This document shows, in pieces, positions 21,614 to 33,440 of a DNA stretch of 64,000 nt (within the stretch, counting starts at the first letter, position 1; the number at the start of each line of letters is the position of its first letter). The DNA is taken from the NCBI GenBank assembly GCA_037501455.1, contig CM074856.1:14157001-14221000 (forward strand). The letters are read 5' to 3'. The stretch comes from Lantana camara (lineage: Eukaryota > Streptophyta > Magnoliopsida > Lamiales > Verbenaceae). Under the pieces are notes generated by a model, which saw nothing but the letters and a program-made list of their open reading frames with translations, was not told the DNA's origin and searched no databases. Made by a program: the position numbers and the translations under genes.

Positions 21614-24600
21614 TTGATCCAGAGGGACGAGCTGCAAGAGTTTTTGAAGAAGCTGGACGACCTAGCCATTCGAGTCGGGGAGCGCAGCCTGCCCCGACGC
21701 CGAGAAGCGAAGCAGCCGACAGAAAGGGATGAGCACAACCTCCATTGCCTCGGTCGAATCGATATGATTACAGGCGGGCCTACTGGGGGAGATACTAAGA
21801 CTGCCCGTAAAAGAATGAGAAGAGAGGCCCAGAGAAACTATTACGGGCCCCACGAGGTCATGGAGGTTGAGCCGAATAAGAGCTGGGTAGATCAGGATAT
21901 AAGCTTTTGTAACAAGGACCTAGTCGGCATTCCACATCGGGAGGGCGAAATGTCTGGTTGTCCGATGGTAGTTACGCTAGACGTGGCCAATTATGCTGTA
22001 TCCAAAACTTTGGTCGATAATGGAAGCTCGGTAAATATTATCTATCTCGCGACTTTAGAACGAATGAATTTGGCTAAAAGTTTAAGACTCGAACCACTTA
22101 AAACTCCACTGACCGGCTTTGGGGGATCAGAAGTCTACCCCAAGGGTCGAGTTCGCCTGATCACCTCCGTGGGAACTCTCCTTAAGAGGACAACAATGAA
22201 ACTCGAGTACCTCGTGGTCGACAACCCCTCGGCTTATAACATAATCCTGGGAAGACCTGGCTTGATCGATTTTAGAGCTGTTGTTTCGACGTATCACCAG
22301 CTGATCAAACTTCCTACCCCGACCGGCGTGGGGGAATTGAGATGCGATGTCCCGATGGCGTGGGCATGCTACTCGATTTCGATGGAGAAGGTAAAGTTGT
22401 CTGACAGAAGAATAGTTCCTATTCTAAATCTGCGCGAAGGAGACGAGAATGAGATTGAAGACCTGGAGGCCGAGGGTGATGAGCCCATCCGTGTCTCCAA
22501 AAGGGCAAAAAAGAAGAAGCTGGTGGACAACCGGGTCGAGGCCTCTAGCCAAACCATGGAGATCGAGCTTTTGCCCGGGCAAGCCGAGAAGATCACCCAC
22601 GTTGGTCTCCCCGAACCAGGAAAAGAACATGAGCAGGTGCTCCTAATCCAATTCCTTCAGGAGAATGCAGATGTATTCGCATGGAGTGCCAACGACCTCG
22701 TCGAGGTCGACCCATCTGTAAATATGCACCACCTCAATGTCGACCCCTCCTTTAAGCCCATCAAGCAAAGATTACGCACTCAAAACGTGAAGAGAAACGA
22801 AATAATTGAGGAGGAAGTAAATAAACTGTTTGACGCCAACTACATCACGTTGGCCAAGTACGTCGACTGGTTATGCAATTTTGTTCTGGTCGCAAAGTTT
22901 GGGGGAAAATGGCGGATGTGCAACGACTTCACAGACCTAAACAAAGCTTGCCCCTAAGGATCCATAGCCCCTGCCCAACATCGACCAATTGGTTGACTCC
23001 ACAGGGGGCTATGAGTTGATGAGTATGATGGATGCCTTTCAAGGCTACTATAAGATATTCATGGCTTCGGAAGACGAGGATAAGACCGCTTTCATAGTCG
23101 TTAAAGGGATCTATTACTTTCGAGTGATGCTCTTTGGACTTAAAAACGCAGGGGCTACTTATCAGAGGTTGGTGAATCGAATCTTCGAGGAAGAGATCGG
23201 CAAGACAATGGAGGTCTATGTCGATGATATGATAGTAAGGTCGATTAAATCGAGTAACCACCTCCAAGATTTGAAAAGAGCGTTCGACCTCCTAAGAAAG
23301 TACAACTTGAAACTCAAGTGCACCTTTGGGGTCGGTGGAGGAAAATTTTTGGGTACATGGTCAGCCGGAGAGGAATCGAGGCAAACCCTGAGAAAAGCGA
23401 GGCTGTCCGCAACCTCTCAAGCCCGAAAACGATCCGAGAGGTTCAGTGTCTGGTTGGCCGAATCATCTTGCTCAACAGGTTTATCTCCAGGTCAGTCGAG
23501 AAGAACCTACCCTTCTTCAAAATCTTGAGTAACATCAAGGAGTTCAAGTGGACCGAGGAGTGCGAACAAGCGTTCATAGCTCTGAAGAAGTACCTCGAAT
23601 CCCCCCCGCTTTTAGCAAAGCCTGTGCCTGGAGAAATCTTATACCTCTACATGGCCGTGTCGAACGAGGTAGTCAGCTCTGTCTTGGTCGCCGTACGAGA
23701 CAAGAAGCATATGCCGGTCTACTAAGTTAGCAAGATTTTGCATGGAGTCGAAACGCGATATTTGGAAATAGAAAAGTTCGCCCTAGCATTGGTTCACACA
23801 GCCCGGAAACTGAAGCCGTACTTCTAGGCCCACGAGATCACCGTTTTGACAGACCAACCCCTCTGGCAAGTGCTTGCAAAGCCGGATAGCTTGGGCAGAC
23901 TGACTAAGTGGGCGGTCGAGTTGGGCCAATATGACATAACCTACCAACCTAGGTTAGCGTATCAAGCCCAGGTCTTGGCCGATTTCCTAGCCGAGAAGTC
24001 CCATGCCGTAGTAGAAACACCGAATTTGGGACCCTGGACCTTAGCAATCGATGAATTGTCGACCTCATCCGGGAGAGACGCAGGGGTAGCCCTAAGAAGC
24101 AATGAAGGAGATGAGCTCGACTTTGCCATCTGTTTGAATTTCCCAGCCACAAACAACGAGGCCGAGTACGAGGCCCTCCTTGCGGGGATGAAGATCGCTA
24201 AAGAACAAGGGGTCGATGATCTCACAGCCTTGACCGATTCCCAGCTGGTCGCGAGCCAGTATGATGGCTCGTACGAGGCGAGAGAGGAGTCGATGGCAAA
24301 ATATCTAGAGAAAGTGAAGGCGTGGACCTCTAAATTCAAAAGTTTCAAACTCCAGAAAATCCCACGGGAAGAGAACGAGAGGGACGATGTGCTCTCCAAA
24401 ATGGCCAATGGCCTCAGAGGAACAAGGGCCAGGTCAATCACCTTTCTCACTAACTCGGCTCGATCCATTGACGAAGAGGGGTTCTCTATCTTCAGTATAG
24501 ACCCCGCCGAACCCTGTTGACTGGACGACATAGTCTTACACCTAAGAGACAGGTTCCTCCCAAAAGAAAAAACGGAAAGATGCCAGCTCATGGCTCGATC

Positions 24601-25745
24601 GGCCAGTTACGCGCTCGACCCTGATGGAGTTTGTTTAAGAAGTCCGTTAGGGAACCAGCTAAGAGGTGTTTATGACCTTCCCAAGCCAAGGAGGTTCTCG
24701 AGGAAGTGCATGCTGGGTCGTGCGGGAATCAAGCAGGAGGTCGAATCCTAGCGAAGAAGGTTGCTCGAGCCGGGTATTATTGGCCACCCTTGTGCGTGAT
24801 TCGATTGGTTTTGTAAAAAAGTGCCCTAGTTTCCAAAAGCACGCAAATCTTACTCACCAACATCCGAAAGAGATGATCTCCGTGGACATAGCCTGGCCAT
24901 TCAACTAGTGGGGGATCGACATTGTGGGGCCTTTTCCGATGGCCCCTCGACAGCAGTAGTTCGTTATCGTCTGTGTTGAGTATTTCTCGAAGTGGGTCGA
25001 GGTCGCACCAGTCCCAAAAATCACGCACACCATAATGACCCGTTTTCTATGGAAGAACATCATATGTCGATTCGGAGTGCCCAGAACCCTCATTTGTGAT
25101 AACGGGCCTCAATTTAGTAGTAAAATGTTCAGGAATTTCTGCGCAAAGCATAAAATCAGCTTACGTTTCACCTCGGTCGGACACCCTCAAGCGAATGGCC
25201 AGACCGAAGTAACCAGTTGGACCATTGTCCAAAACCTGAAGACTCGACTCGAAGGGAGCAAAGGGGCATGGGCCGAGGGACTAGACGGTGTGCTGTAGGC
25301 CTATCAAACAACACCTCGAACAGCCACCGGGGAGACCCCTTTTTCGATGGTCTACGGCTCTGAGACCATGATACCAGCTGAATTGATACATCAGACCGAT
25401 CGAGTATTACATTACCAACTTGACCGTAATCAAGAAAACCACCAATTCGAATTAGACACAATTGAAGAAAAGAGAGAGCAAGGCTTTCACCGAATGCTGC
25501 AGTATAGAGCATCGACGACCAGGAGCTATAACAAGAAAGTCCTCTCTCGACAATTTCACGTCGGGGACTTAGTTCTGAAAAGGGTCGATGTTACCAAGCA
25601 TATGGGAAAACTCGACGCCAACTGGGAAGGTCCCTTTCGAATCACCAAAATCGGGAAGAATCAGGCCTATCACCTCGAAGAAATGGGTGGCCAGCCGGTC
25701 CCTCGATCTTGGAACGCTCACAACCTTAGAAGATTTTATGTTTAA
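21614..25745 (+). pseudogene. pol: E1 pol (PR-RT-RH-aRH-INT), disrupted
   Basis: Domains in order are as follows. The protease has VDNGSSVNIIYL near 22013-22050. The reverse transcriptase has YVDDM at 23216-23230. The Ty3-type RNase H and a second RNase H (NNEAEYEALLAGMKIAKEQG near 24150) follow, and then the integrase (WGIDIVGPFP near 24910 and CDNGPQF near 25095). The frame ends RSWNAHNLRRFYV. Breaks include a frameshift near 22955, an internal deletion near 23310 that removes the NQNK stretch seen in E2, and stops at about 23724, 23828, 24518, 24906, 24957 and 25297. There is also a frameshifted zinc-binding region near 24620-24780. The protease-to-integrase order is clear by comparison with E2. 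Confidence 0.9.
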
Positions 25746-25984
25746 AAAGTTGTAAATTTTTGACTGCTTGTACATCAATAAAATTAAACACTTAATTTCG
25801 ATACTAATTCAAAGATGCATCACCAAGATGCTAATTCAAAGAGATACTGGGAACAAAAACTTCATTAAAATATAATACAAATTGAGTCAAGTACATTTGG
25901 ATTTTCAAAGAGGCATAGTCCTCGATCTGAAATTACAACGGGGGAATGAAAGAGGATAACAAAGCTAAGCTAAGAAAGGGGGCT

Positions 25985-28703
25985 TTAGTCGACCTCCTCG
26001 TCGGAATTGGCTGCAGTCGGGTTACTGCCGGGCTTTTGTTCGGAAGTTGCCTCGAAGAATAGCTCCGGAAAGACCCTCGCGTGGTTGAGGACCATGGGGT
26101 CGACCCCCTGCGGCATCTTGCTCGGATCCTCTTCTCTGCCCGCGATAATAGACTTCGCCAGGGAGACAGCAAACCCAAACTCATGCTTGGACCAGTCGAC
26201 CTCGGGCTCTTTGACGGATGCTTCAGGAGGTGGTGGCCGGGGGTCGGGGCACATAAGCCCAGTCTTTTTAGTATTATAATCCATAGGGATGTAGCCCTTG
26301 GCCCGGCATTGAGCAAGGCAAAGGTCGAATCCCTCCTTCATGTCCGCCACCCCGAAAGTTGCTGTCGACCGCTTGTACACTGGGGATTTCATGAATTGAT
26401 AGGCCCCATACCTTTCCGAGTCGGCCACCACCTGGTCGAAGATTCCCTGGCACCTCTCGATGGCCGTTCTCGCCCCCTTCACCTCCCCGGCAGCCTCTCC
26501 ATCCTGGAAGATTTTGATCATTTTATTCGACTGCTCGTCGAGCTTTTGGTGAGCCACGAGGAGTTCCTTTTTCTTGTCATCCAGCTGCTTCTGAAGCTCG
26601 ACGGAGGTCGATTCGGCTTTTGTTTTAGCCAGCTCGGTTGCTGTTGCCTAAGACCCCAAGCTTTCCTTCTCGGTCTCCAGATCCAGCACCTTCCTCTTTA
26701 AAACCTCCACCTCGGAGTCGATTCCAGCCTTTGCTTACAGACGGGACCTCCATTCCTTGTAGATCTGGGCCCTCCGACTCAAATGATAAACGTCCTGAGC
26801 AAGCTGAGGATGACAAGATAAGAGGATAAGAAGATCAGATATTTTTATTAAAAGGTTGACTCAAGAGAAGGAGGGAAATCATGTTACGTACCCCAATCGC
26901 CTTAATGGCCGCCGACATCTCCACCTCGATATCGGTCATCTTCCACCTCGACTCATGGTCGACCAAAGTCTGGTAGCAGTGGTAAACTGCCCCAGTAGCC
27001 CGATTATCCCGCGGGGTGGACCCAATTCGGTGAGGCTTGCCCTCACTGTCGACCAGCTTGAGGCCGCCTGAGAGATGTGGATCGGATATTTTCAGCATTT
27101 TGAAGAAATTTGCCACGTCGTCCTCTGGGGCACGGAAAGGTAGGTGAGTCATCCTCATCGCCTCGAAGGAGAATGGAGTTGGCGCTTTTTCAGTACCCGA
27201 CGGGGTCGAGGGTAGTGAGCCCGTTGAAATTGTACCCCTTGATTGGCTCCCGCCCGAGGGGCACTTTATGCCCGCGCCCGTCTGAGTTGGCTTGGGGGCT
27301 TTGGGGTCCTTTTTTATGTTCTTCCTCCTGTCTTTTGGGTCGGCGGTAACTTCTTTGTCCTTCCGCTTCGACCCTTGGGCGGCTGGTGCGGGAGTCGGCG
27401 ATCTTTTGTCTCGGTCTAGCCCCTCCCTGGGCAAGGGGGCATCCATTGTTTTGTGCTGGGCCGCTACCTCTGCCACTTGGGTGATCGCTTGCTGAGCCTC
27501 GAGCTCTTCCATATCGGCTCTCATGGCTGCCAACCGACTCATGATTATTTTATCTGCAAAGGGAAACCAAAACGGGTCAGATTCGATTTAAATGATGAGA
27601 AAAATGCATAAACAACGTCTTACTACTCAAGTCACGATTCGAATGCTTTCGGTACCAGGGTTAAAGGTTTGGCTTTGGATTCCGGGGGCTAACCCAAAGT
27701 TTACCAGAACCTTATCCTCGATTAACTTCTTACAGTCGAATTGACCGAGAGACAAAAGGCCCCAGATAAAAATATTTTTCCATCGAGGAGAAGCTATCGG
27801 CAGTGTTGAGGCAGGCCTCCAGCACCACATCCTATTCCACAAATTGGGCCATCCATCTCGACTCTCTACGTAAACAAACTGCTGTTTCCAAGTCTGCCCA
27901 TTTGAGGAAGTCGGTGAAGTCGTGAGCTTGCGTTTTTGTTTGAACGATAATTGCACGAACCCATAGCCCGAGCCCGACTTCTCCTTAGTCACCCTCGCGT
28001 TGAACAAATCCTTGGCGACTCCTAGCATCGGGATCCCAAAATACTTCATGAGTACCCGGACCCCATATAACATCGCGTACGCATTGGGCATCAGCTGAAC
28101 CGGACTAATGTTGAGGTGGTTCAAGATATCCAGGATGTCATCGTCGAGGGGGACACGAAATCCAGCGTTGACCATCTTCCAAGTCACGGTTATACAGTTG
28201 GGTGGGGGGTCGGTCATCGTTTGCCCCCTCCTGGGTCGAATTACACTGTAGCCCCCAATTTCGACGTCTCCCCCGAATAGTATCTCCCTAATATCCTCGA
28301 ACATCTTGGGCGAGACTTTACTTTCGACAAGGCGAGGGTCTTTGTCTAGCACCCGGGCCGGGGATTTCGCACCATAAGGGATGTGAATTTCCTCTTCCTC
28401 TTCTGAGTGACCGGAGGTCGATAGTCCCGCGCCGCCTTCCCTACTCGAGGGCACCTGTCCCAGGGTCATTCCTAAGGGGGGGACTACCGTAATCGGCTCA
28501 GCCGAGGTTACCGGACCCAGGGGGGAGGTCGAGTGTCTATCCCTGGAGTCCTCAGAGATCACTTCGACCTCCTCCGCTTCCGAGGCCGCCTGTGACTGGA
28601 CGAACTCCTCCTCCTCCGAGGTCGAATCCTCGGATCTAACCTCATCCCCAGGACCGGGGATTTTGTCCGACATATCCGCACTACTCGAGGTCGAAGAAAA
28701 CAT
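25985..28703 (-). pseudogene. E1 antisense three-exon gene
   Basis: On the strand opposite to gag-pol, three exons join in frame: 28703-27656, 27553-26892 and 26803-25985 (2,529 bp, 843 codons). The introns are 102 and 88 bp, with GT-AG ends that are also present in E2. Exon 1 is acidic and serine-rich, then has a domain with LNHLNISPVQLMPNAYAML that resembles the plant 'putative gypsy type transposon' family (PF04195). Exon 3 is a coiled coil followed by a conserved tail. Two stops lie in exon 3 (near 26735 and 26648); exons 1 and 2 are open. A TATA-like box on this strand lies at 29027-29035. Antisense genes in this position are reported for some Tat-lineage elements; their role is not known to me. 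Confidence 0.75.
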
Positions 28704-29026
28704 CCCACTGCTTAAACTCGAAAACTTCGACTGGTTGCCCTCAAATTCCTCCTTGAAACAAGGATTAAGGTGCGTCAGGGGGCGAGTCGAACGTTATTCG
28801 AGATGGGGTTCTTTTCACTCGATTACGATTACGAACTCAGAAATAAGTGGCTAAAGAAAAAGCTACAAAAGACGAAGGAGACCAGGCTGAGAGAGCTTAC
28901 CGGAAATCTGTTGTTGACTTGGGTCGACTCGAATTCTCCGAAATGCTCACCTTGAAAAGCTCTGGAATGCTCAAAACGCTCTGAAAATTTCTGAAGTAGA
29001 AAGAAAATAATGAAGGCCTTATGGGG

Positions 29027-29035
29027 CTATTTATA
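29027..29035 (-). promoter_or_regulatory. TATA-like box for E1 antisense gene
   Basis: The minus strand reads TATAAATAG about 330 bp upstream of the antisense ATG. E2 has the same motif, in the same GC-rich context, at an almost identical distance. Confidence 0.55.
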
Positions 29036-29155
29036 GGGGAAATTTAGGCGGGAAAATCGAAGGCGAACCGTCGCCATGATTACGCTTGGGGCTCACTTTT
29101 CAAAATTTGAAAGGCCGCTTCCACGTCACCCTGGCACCGTCTTCCTGGGGGCTAA

Positions 29156-29828
29156 TGACGTGGGCCGATCCGATATCGCCACGTGTACACGAGGTGGACT
29201 AGCGATGGCCCGCCACGTGGCACGTTGACCAGTCAAAACTCGCAACGTGGACGCCCGAGGCGGTCACCTTGCTGGCATGGGCAGAGGAACTTCCCGAGTA
29301 TGGACCCTAGACACGCTGCCACGTCGAGTCGACCCAAACCTAACGAGTCGATATGAAGTCAAGATCTCCCCAAGACAAGTCGAATATTAATCGACTATGC
29401 CGTACCCTGGTCTATCTTACCTCGACTCATCGTTGGGCCCCACTCCGACGCCCAAGCATTTAATGAGCCTAACAGGTCGTACCAAGTAGCTGTAGCGCAT
29501 TAAATGTGCCTGCAAACAGCACTATTCAACCATCATTACTCCCCAGGTATAAATACCCCCTTCATAAATGCTATCCAAAAAAATCATTATAAGTGCATTT
29601 ATCACTTCCTAACTACTCGAACGGCTCTAAAAAATCACTCGAAACTGACTTGGGTGTCGGAGTGCAGATAAAGGGATCACCCCAACCCGTCCTTTGTCGG
29701 TCCATAGCTCACGTTTGCCACCCCATCTTGCAGGTCAACACCGAGTCGAGGACTTCCCTGTTACAAATTCTAAGTGATCCAGATCAACAATTTCGAGCCA
29801 CGTCAGTTGCCGAAATTCAACACTATCA
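29156..29828 (+). repeat. E1 3' LTR
   Basis: This LTR is 673 bp, the same length as the 5' copy, and about 95% identical to it. It is preceded by a G-rich, purine-tract-like cctgggggctaa and followed by the target duplication cattc. Its TATA box is at 29548-29555. Confidence 0.93.
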
Positions 29829-29835
29829 CATTCAA

Positions 29836-30063
29836 TTAACATTCAAAGCTAAGAATACCTTGTAGCAGCACAAGAAATAGTGCACGATGACTAAATAAAT
29901 TCTCGTTGCCGCAGCTTATCAATATCCTGTTGTCTTCATCACCATTGTCGTCTTCTATCTTTATCCTGCAGTCGTCAGTACCGTTTGCTCTCGTTGCCGA
30001 TGAAGTGAAAATGTGGTTGAAGAATGTGATTGTTGAATGAAAATCTGTTTCAGAATCCTGCAT
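29836..30063 (-). other. Unrecognised minus-strand reading frame
   Basis: A 75-codon frame opens at the ATG at 30063. It includes an acidic stretch (RIKIEDDNGDEDNRILIS) and reaches a possible donor (ctacaag|gtattc) near 29862. It lies between E1 and the subtilase exons. Before E1 inserted it would have been next to the minus-strand frame at 18978. The two could be parts of one small gene, but I do not recognise it. Confidence 0.25.
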
Positions 30064-30126
30064 TGTGCTTTTGATCTGAAGTTAAAAGAGTATTAAATTG
30101 AATGATCTTGCTACGGCTTTACTTAG

Positions 30127-30951
30127 GTGTCTGGCCCGAATCAAAGAGCTTTAGTGGCGAAGGCTACGGGCCCGTTCCCTCAAAGTGGAAAGGAATCTGT
30201 CAGTTTGATGCCAAAGATGGCAAAGCATGTAATAGGTACACTCTTTTCCTCAACAGTGAAGCAAATCATGTGATGATCTGTTCTTGTTCAATTTTTTTAC
30301 CGAAGTTTCACCTGATTTATTAAAAGTTCTCCATCTTTTCACCACAGCACAATTATTCATTCCATTCTTGCAAAATATTCTCAAGAATTTCAGTCAAATC
30401 TTGCAAAATATTCTCAAGAATTTCAGTCAAAAGCAACCGACCACTAGCATAAAACTATGTCACAAAGCAAATGATTTTTTTTTTTTATAAAAGCAGCACT
30501 TTTTTCACTTGGTGACAATAAAATTTCCAGAGTGGGTCTCCAAATTAAGCTGCATTTAATCCATAATGCACGTTGATTGCAGGAAACTAATCGGAGCTAG
30601 GTATTTCAACAAAGGTTTCGCTCAACTCCCAGGAGTAAAGAACGACTCTACCTTGAACTCACCCCGAGACCAAAATGGCCATGGGACCCACACGCTTTCC
30701 ACACTTGCCGGGAACTTCGTCCCTAATGCGAGTGTGATCGGAGTGGGGGTCGGGACGGTGAAAGGGGGTTCACCTAGAGCTCGTGCTGCTTCATACAGAG
30801 TGTGTTACCCTCCGGTGGGTGTGCATGAGTGCATGGATGCTGACATCATGAAGGGCTTTGATGCAGCAATAAGTGACGGTGTTGATGTGCTCTCTCTTTC
30901 GTTGGGCGGTATGCCGTTAGACTATTTCAATGATGCCATTGCTATTGGTGC
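30127..30951 (+). pseudogene. Subtilase (SBT) gene, 5' visible half, cut by E2
   Basis: Two exons of a plant subtilisin-like serine protease are seen. Exon a (30127-30235) follows the acceptor ttacttag and starts within the D-T-G-VWPES motif. Its last codons continue, after a 347-bp intron, into exon b (30583-30951). That exon reads KLIGARYFNKGF, then the catalytic His in NGHGTH (cat at 30680-30682), and runs to AIAIGA, where E2 is inserted. Such proteases are normally secreted and cleave peptides or wall proteins. Upstream exons for the signal peptide, I9 propeptide and catalytic Asp are not found in the window. They could lie beyond the inserted elements or be lost. Apart from the insertion, no break is visible in these exons. 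Confidence 0.9.
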
Positions 30952-31616
30952 TGACGTGGTCCCATCCAGTACAGCCACGCTGGCGACACGTGGACCACTA
31001 TCCATGAGACACGTCGGGTGGCAGACCGGTCAAAGGTGCCACGCAAACCTCCCAATCAGCCACATCCAACGGCAAACCCTTCAAGAAGGTAAAAGCTGAC
31101 CATTCAACCGTGTCGACTCGACTACCCTCAGGAATAGTCGAAACACCATCGACTATGCCCAAGGCAAGTCGGCGAGTACTCGACCGTATGGTTCCTAGGT
31201 CGAACTGGGGTCGACCATCCCGGGGCCTACTCCGCCGTTTCCAGCATTTAATGAGGCCTGACAGGCCGTACGAAGCAGGTGGCGCATTTAATGTACCTGC
31301 AAGTCGCACTGTACAGGTAATCATTACCTTAATAGGTATAAATACCCCCCCCCCATAAATGCCATTTAACACACAACGACCACATTAAAAGCGCACAAGT
31401 TACTCGATAAGCTCCCAGCCACTCGATACTAACTTGAGCGTCGGAGTGCCGACAAAGGGAATCACCCCTCCCGTCCTTTGTCGGTCCGAAGTTTACGTTT
31501 GTCACTCTCCCCAGGTCAATTCCATATCGAGCTCTGCCCCACCAACAAATCTCAAGTGACTCGAGTCGATCATTACAGGACACAGCCACGTCATCAATCC
31601 GGATCCGACACGATCA
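30952..31616 (+). repeat. E2 5' LTR
   Basis: This LTR starts tgacgtggtcccatcc and ends cacgatca. A TATA box, tataaata, is at 31337-31344, followed by a run of ten C. The LTR shares only short stretches with that of E1, such as 'gaggcctgacaggccgta' and the TATA region. Confidence 0.95.
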
Positions 31617-31619
31617 TTT

Positions 31620-31637
31620 TGGCGCCGTCTGTGGGAA
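31620..31637 (+). promoter_or_regulatory. E2 primer-binding site
   Basis: TGGCGCCGTCTGTGGGAA, identical to that of E1, follows the 5' LTR after three T. Confidence 0.8.
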
Positions 31638-31724
31638 ACCGTTCGAGAAGTCGAAGAGAAATGGAATTACGCAGTCATCGTACTCTGGGGGGGTGACGTC
31701 CCCGATACGGAAACCCAAAACAGG

Positions 31725-33440
31725 ATGGACGGACCGAGTCAGACCCCGAGACGACCGAGGGCCGAGATAATGGCCGCCCCTGTGCCAATGGTGTACGCAA
31801 CTCCCGATTTAGACGCCTACCTAGAGAAGTGTCAAGCCGAGGCAGTAGCGGCGGCGACCGAGGGTAGAACCCCAGTCTTCCCAGAGAAGCCTCAAGCAAC
31901 ACCGGCCGTCCCGCCGACAGGCCAGTATGCATACTACTGCGGGCCGCCCGCTCATTATGGGTATCTGCCCCCTCCCCATTGGGGGCATCAGCCCGGCCCT
32001 ATAGTATACCATCAAGATCCCTATGGCATGCCCCCACCGCCTGGTCAAAACCAGCGGCAAGGGGCAGGTCAGGAGCCACAACAGACCGAGGTGTTACCTC
32101 CCGACCAAGAGGCCCAATCGGCTCGGCGTCCAGGTAAGCGCCCAGTCAATCAAGAACATCAAGGGGCTAGGTCAAGAACCAAGGGAAATGGAGGAGAACC
32201 AAGGGCCGCCCGAGGATCGAGGGATGCGAGGGAATCGAGGAGCCCCTCTCGCCATGAGAAAGAGCGGCGACCAAAAAACTCCAGGGTATTCGATCGACTG
32301 GGGGCTAGGGCCTCTCCGGAAGCCCCCAGATTGTCGAACCGAGGACTCCCCGTGGGGCGGAAGGATTTGAGACATCGCTTGCCTCGAAGGGGAGATTCCC
32401 CCCAGCGGTCCAGACATGGTAAAACTCCCTCTCAGGTCGATGATGACGAGGAAATGTCCTACAGCAATCGGTCACCCCCACCCGGAAGGAGGCCGAGTCA
32501 CCAATACCGGAGCTCTCGCGAAGTGCAATCCCCCTTTTGTGTAAGGATCTTGGCAGCCATGGCCGCGGATAAGATGCCCACCAATCTCCCGACGTATAAT
32601 GGCGTGTCCGATCCCGAGCGGCACGTAGACCGCTTTGAAATTGAGATAAGTATGTTCGGCCATTCGTCCGATGTGAGAGCTAAGATTTTTGCCACCACTC
32701 TCGTCGAGTCAGCCCAGGACTGGTTCTCAAGGCTGGCTCCGAGAAGTATCCAATCATATGATGAGTTGATAGAGCGCTTTGTGGCTCATTTCTCCTCTGT
32801 AAAAGGCGACAAGTTGCCGGCCACTTACCTCTACAACATTGTGCAGAGAGAGGATGAGACCCTGAGAGACTTTGTCACTCGATTCTCTCGAGCGGCGGTA
32901 CAAGTTCAATCTCCAAGTATGGACATGGTTATACCTACCATCCACGCCGCTTTAAGAGATCGAGAATGTGCTCGACACATTGTCCGGAAAAACCCCGCCT
33001 CGATATCTAAATTACTGGATATCGCCTCCTCCTAGATGAGGGTGGAGGAGGTCGAGTTGGCGCAAAAAGGGGCCGCGAACCGTAAATCGGAAGCTATCCG
33101 GCCAATGAAAGGTGAGCTCAAGAAGGATCAAAAGAATCGAGTCGACCACACCTCCGGAAGCAGCTCTAAAAAGCATTATACGCCGTTAAATCGGTCGATT
33201 GAGGAGATTTACAACATCGCCAACAAAAAGCTGTTCAAGAGTCCCAAAGCCATCAAGGAAACTCAGAAGAACAGGGATTCGGGGAAGTTCTGTCATTTCC
33301 ATCGACAGTCCGGACACAACACCTCGGAGTGCTTTGCCCTGCGGGATGAAATCGAGAGATTGATCAGAGGAGGGGAGCTCCAAGAGTTCGTTAAAAGGCT
33401 AGATGAGTTAGCCACCCGAGCTGACGATCGCAGTCCGCCT
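31725..33440 (+). pseudogene. gag: E2 gag, one nonsense codon
   Basis: The frame from 31725 encodes a proline-rich N-terminal region (DLDAYLEKCQAEA), a basic middle, and the gag core with PTNLPTYNGVSDPE and QDWFSRLAPRSI. It also has the zinc-binding pattern CHFHRQSGHNTSEC (33291 on). The upstream ATG at 31661, equivalent to the gag start of E1, is cut off by a frameshift in a run of G near 31690. A TAG at 33033-33035 replaces the Trp found in E1 (ATCTGGATG against TCCTAGATG). Past it the frame stays open. The product would be the particle protein. In this copy it would end at the TAG unless read through. Confidence 0.88.

Larger units (their letters stand above)
19135..29828 (+). mobile_element. 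E1: Ty3/gypsy (Tat-type) LTR retrotransposon, 10,694 bp
   Basis: This is a complete element with two 673-bp LTRs, TG...CA ends and the exact 5-bp target duplication cattc (19130-19134 and 29829-29833). The order is LTR, primer-binding site, gag, protease, reverse transcriptase, RNase H, a second RNase H, integrase, an antisense gene, and LTR. Two RNase H domains and the order RT-RH-INT place it in the Tat lineage of Ty3/gypsy. By hand alignment the LTRs differ at about 36 positions plus two or three 1-bp indels (about 5.3%), mostly transitions. At 1.3e-8 substitutions per site per year this is roughly 2 million years. gag-pol carries many stops and frameshifts. It shares gag-pol and antisense gene with E2 but has clearly different LTRs. 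Confidence 0.95.

Noticed and set aside
31110..31358. Frame shared at 31110 and 41160
   Set aside because: It is the two LTR copies of E2, not a gene.
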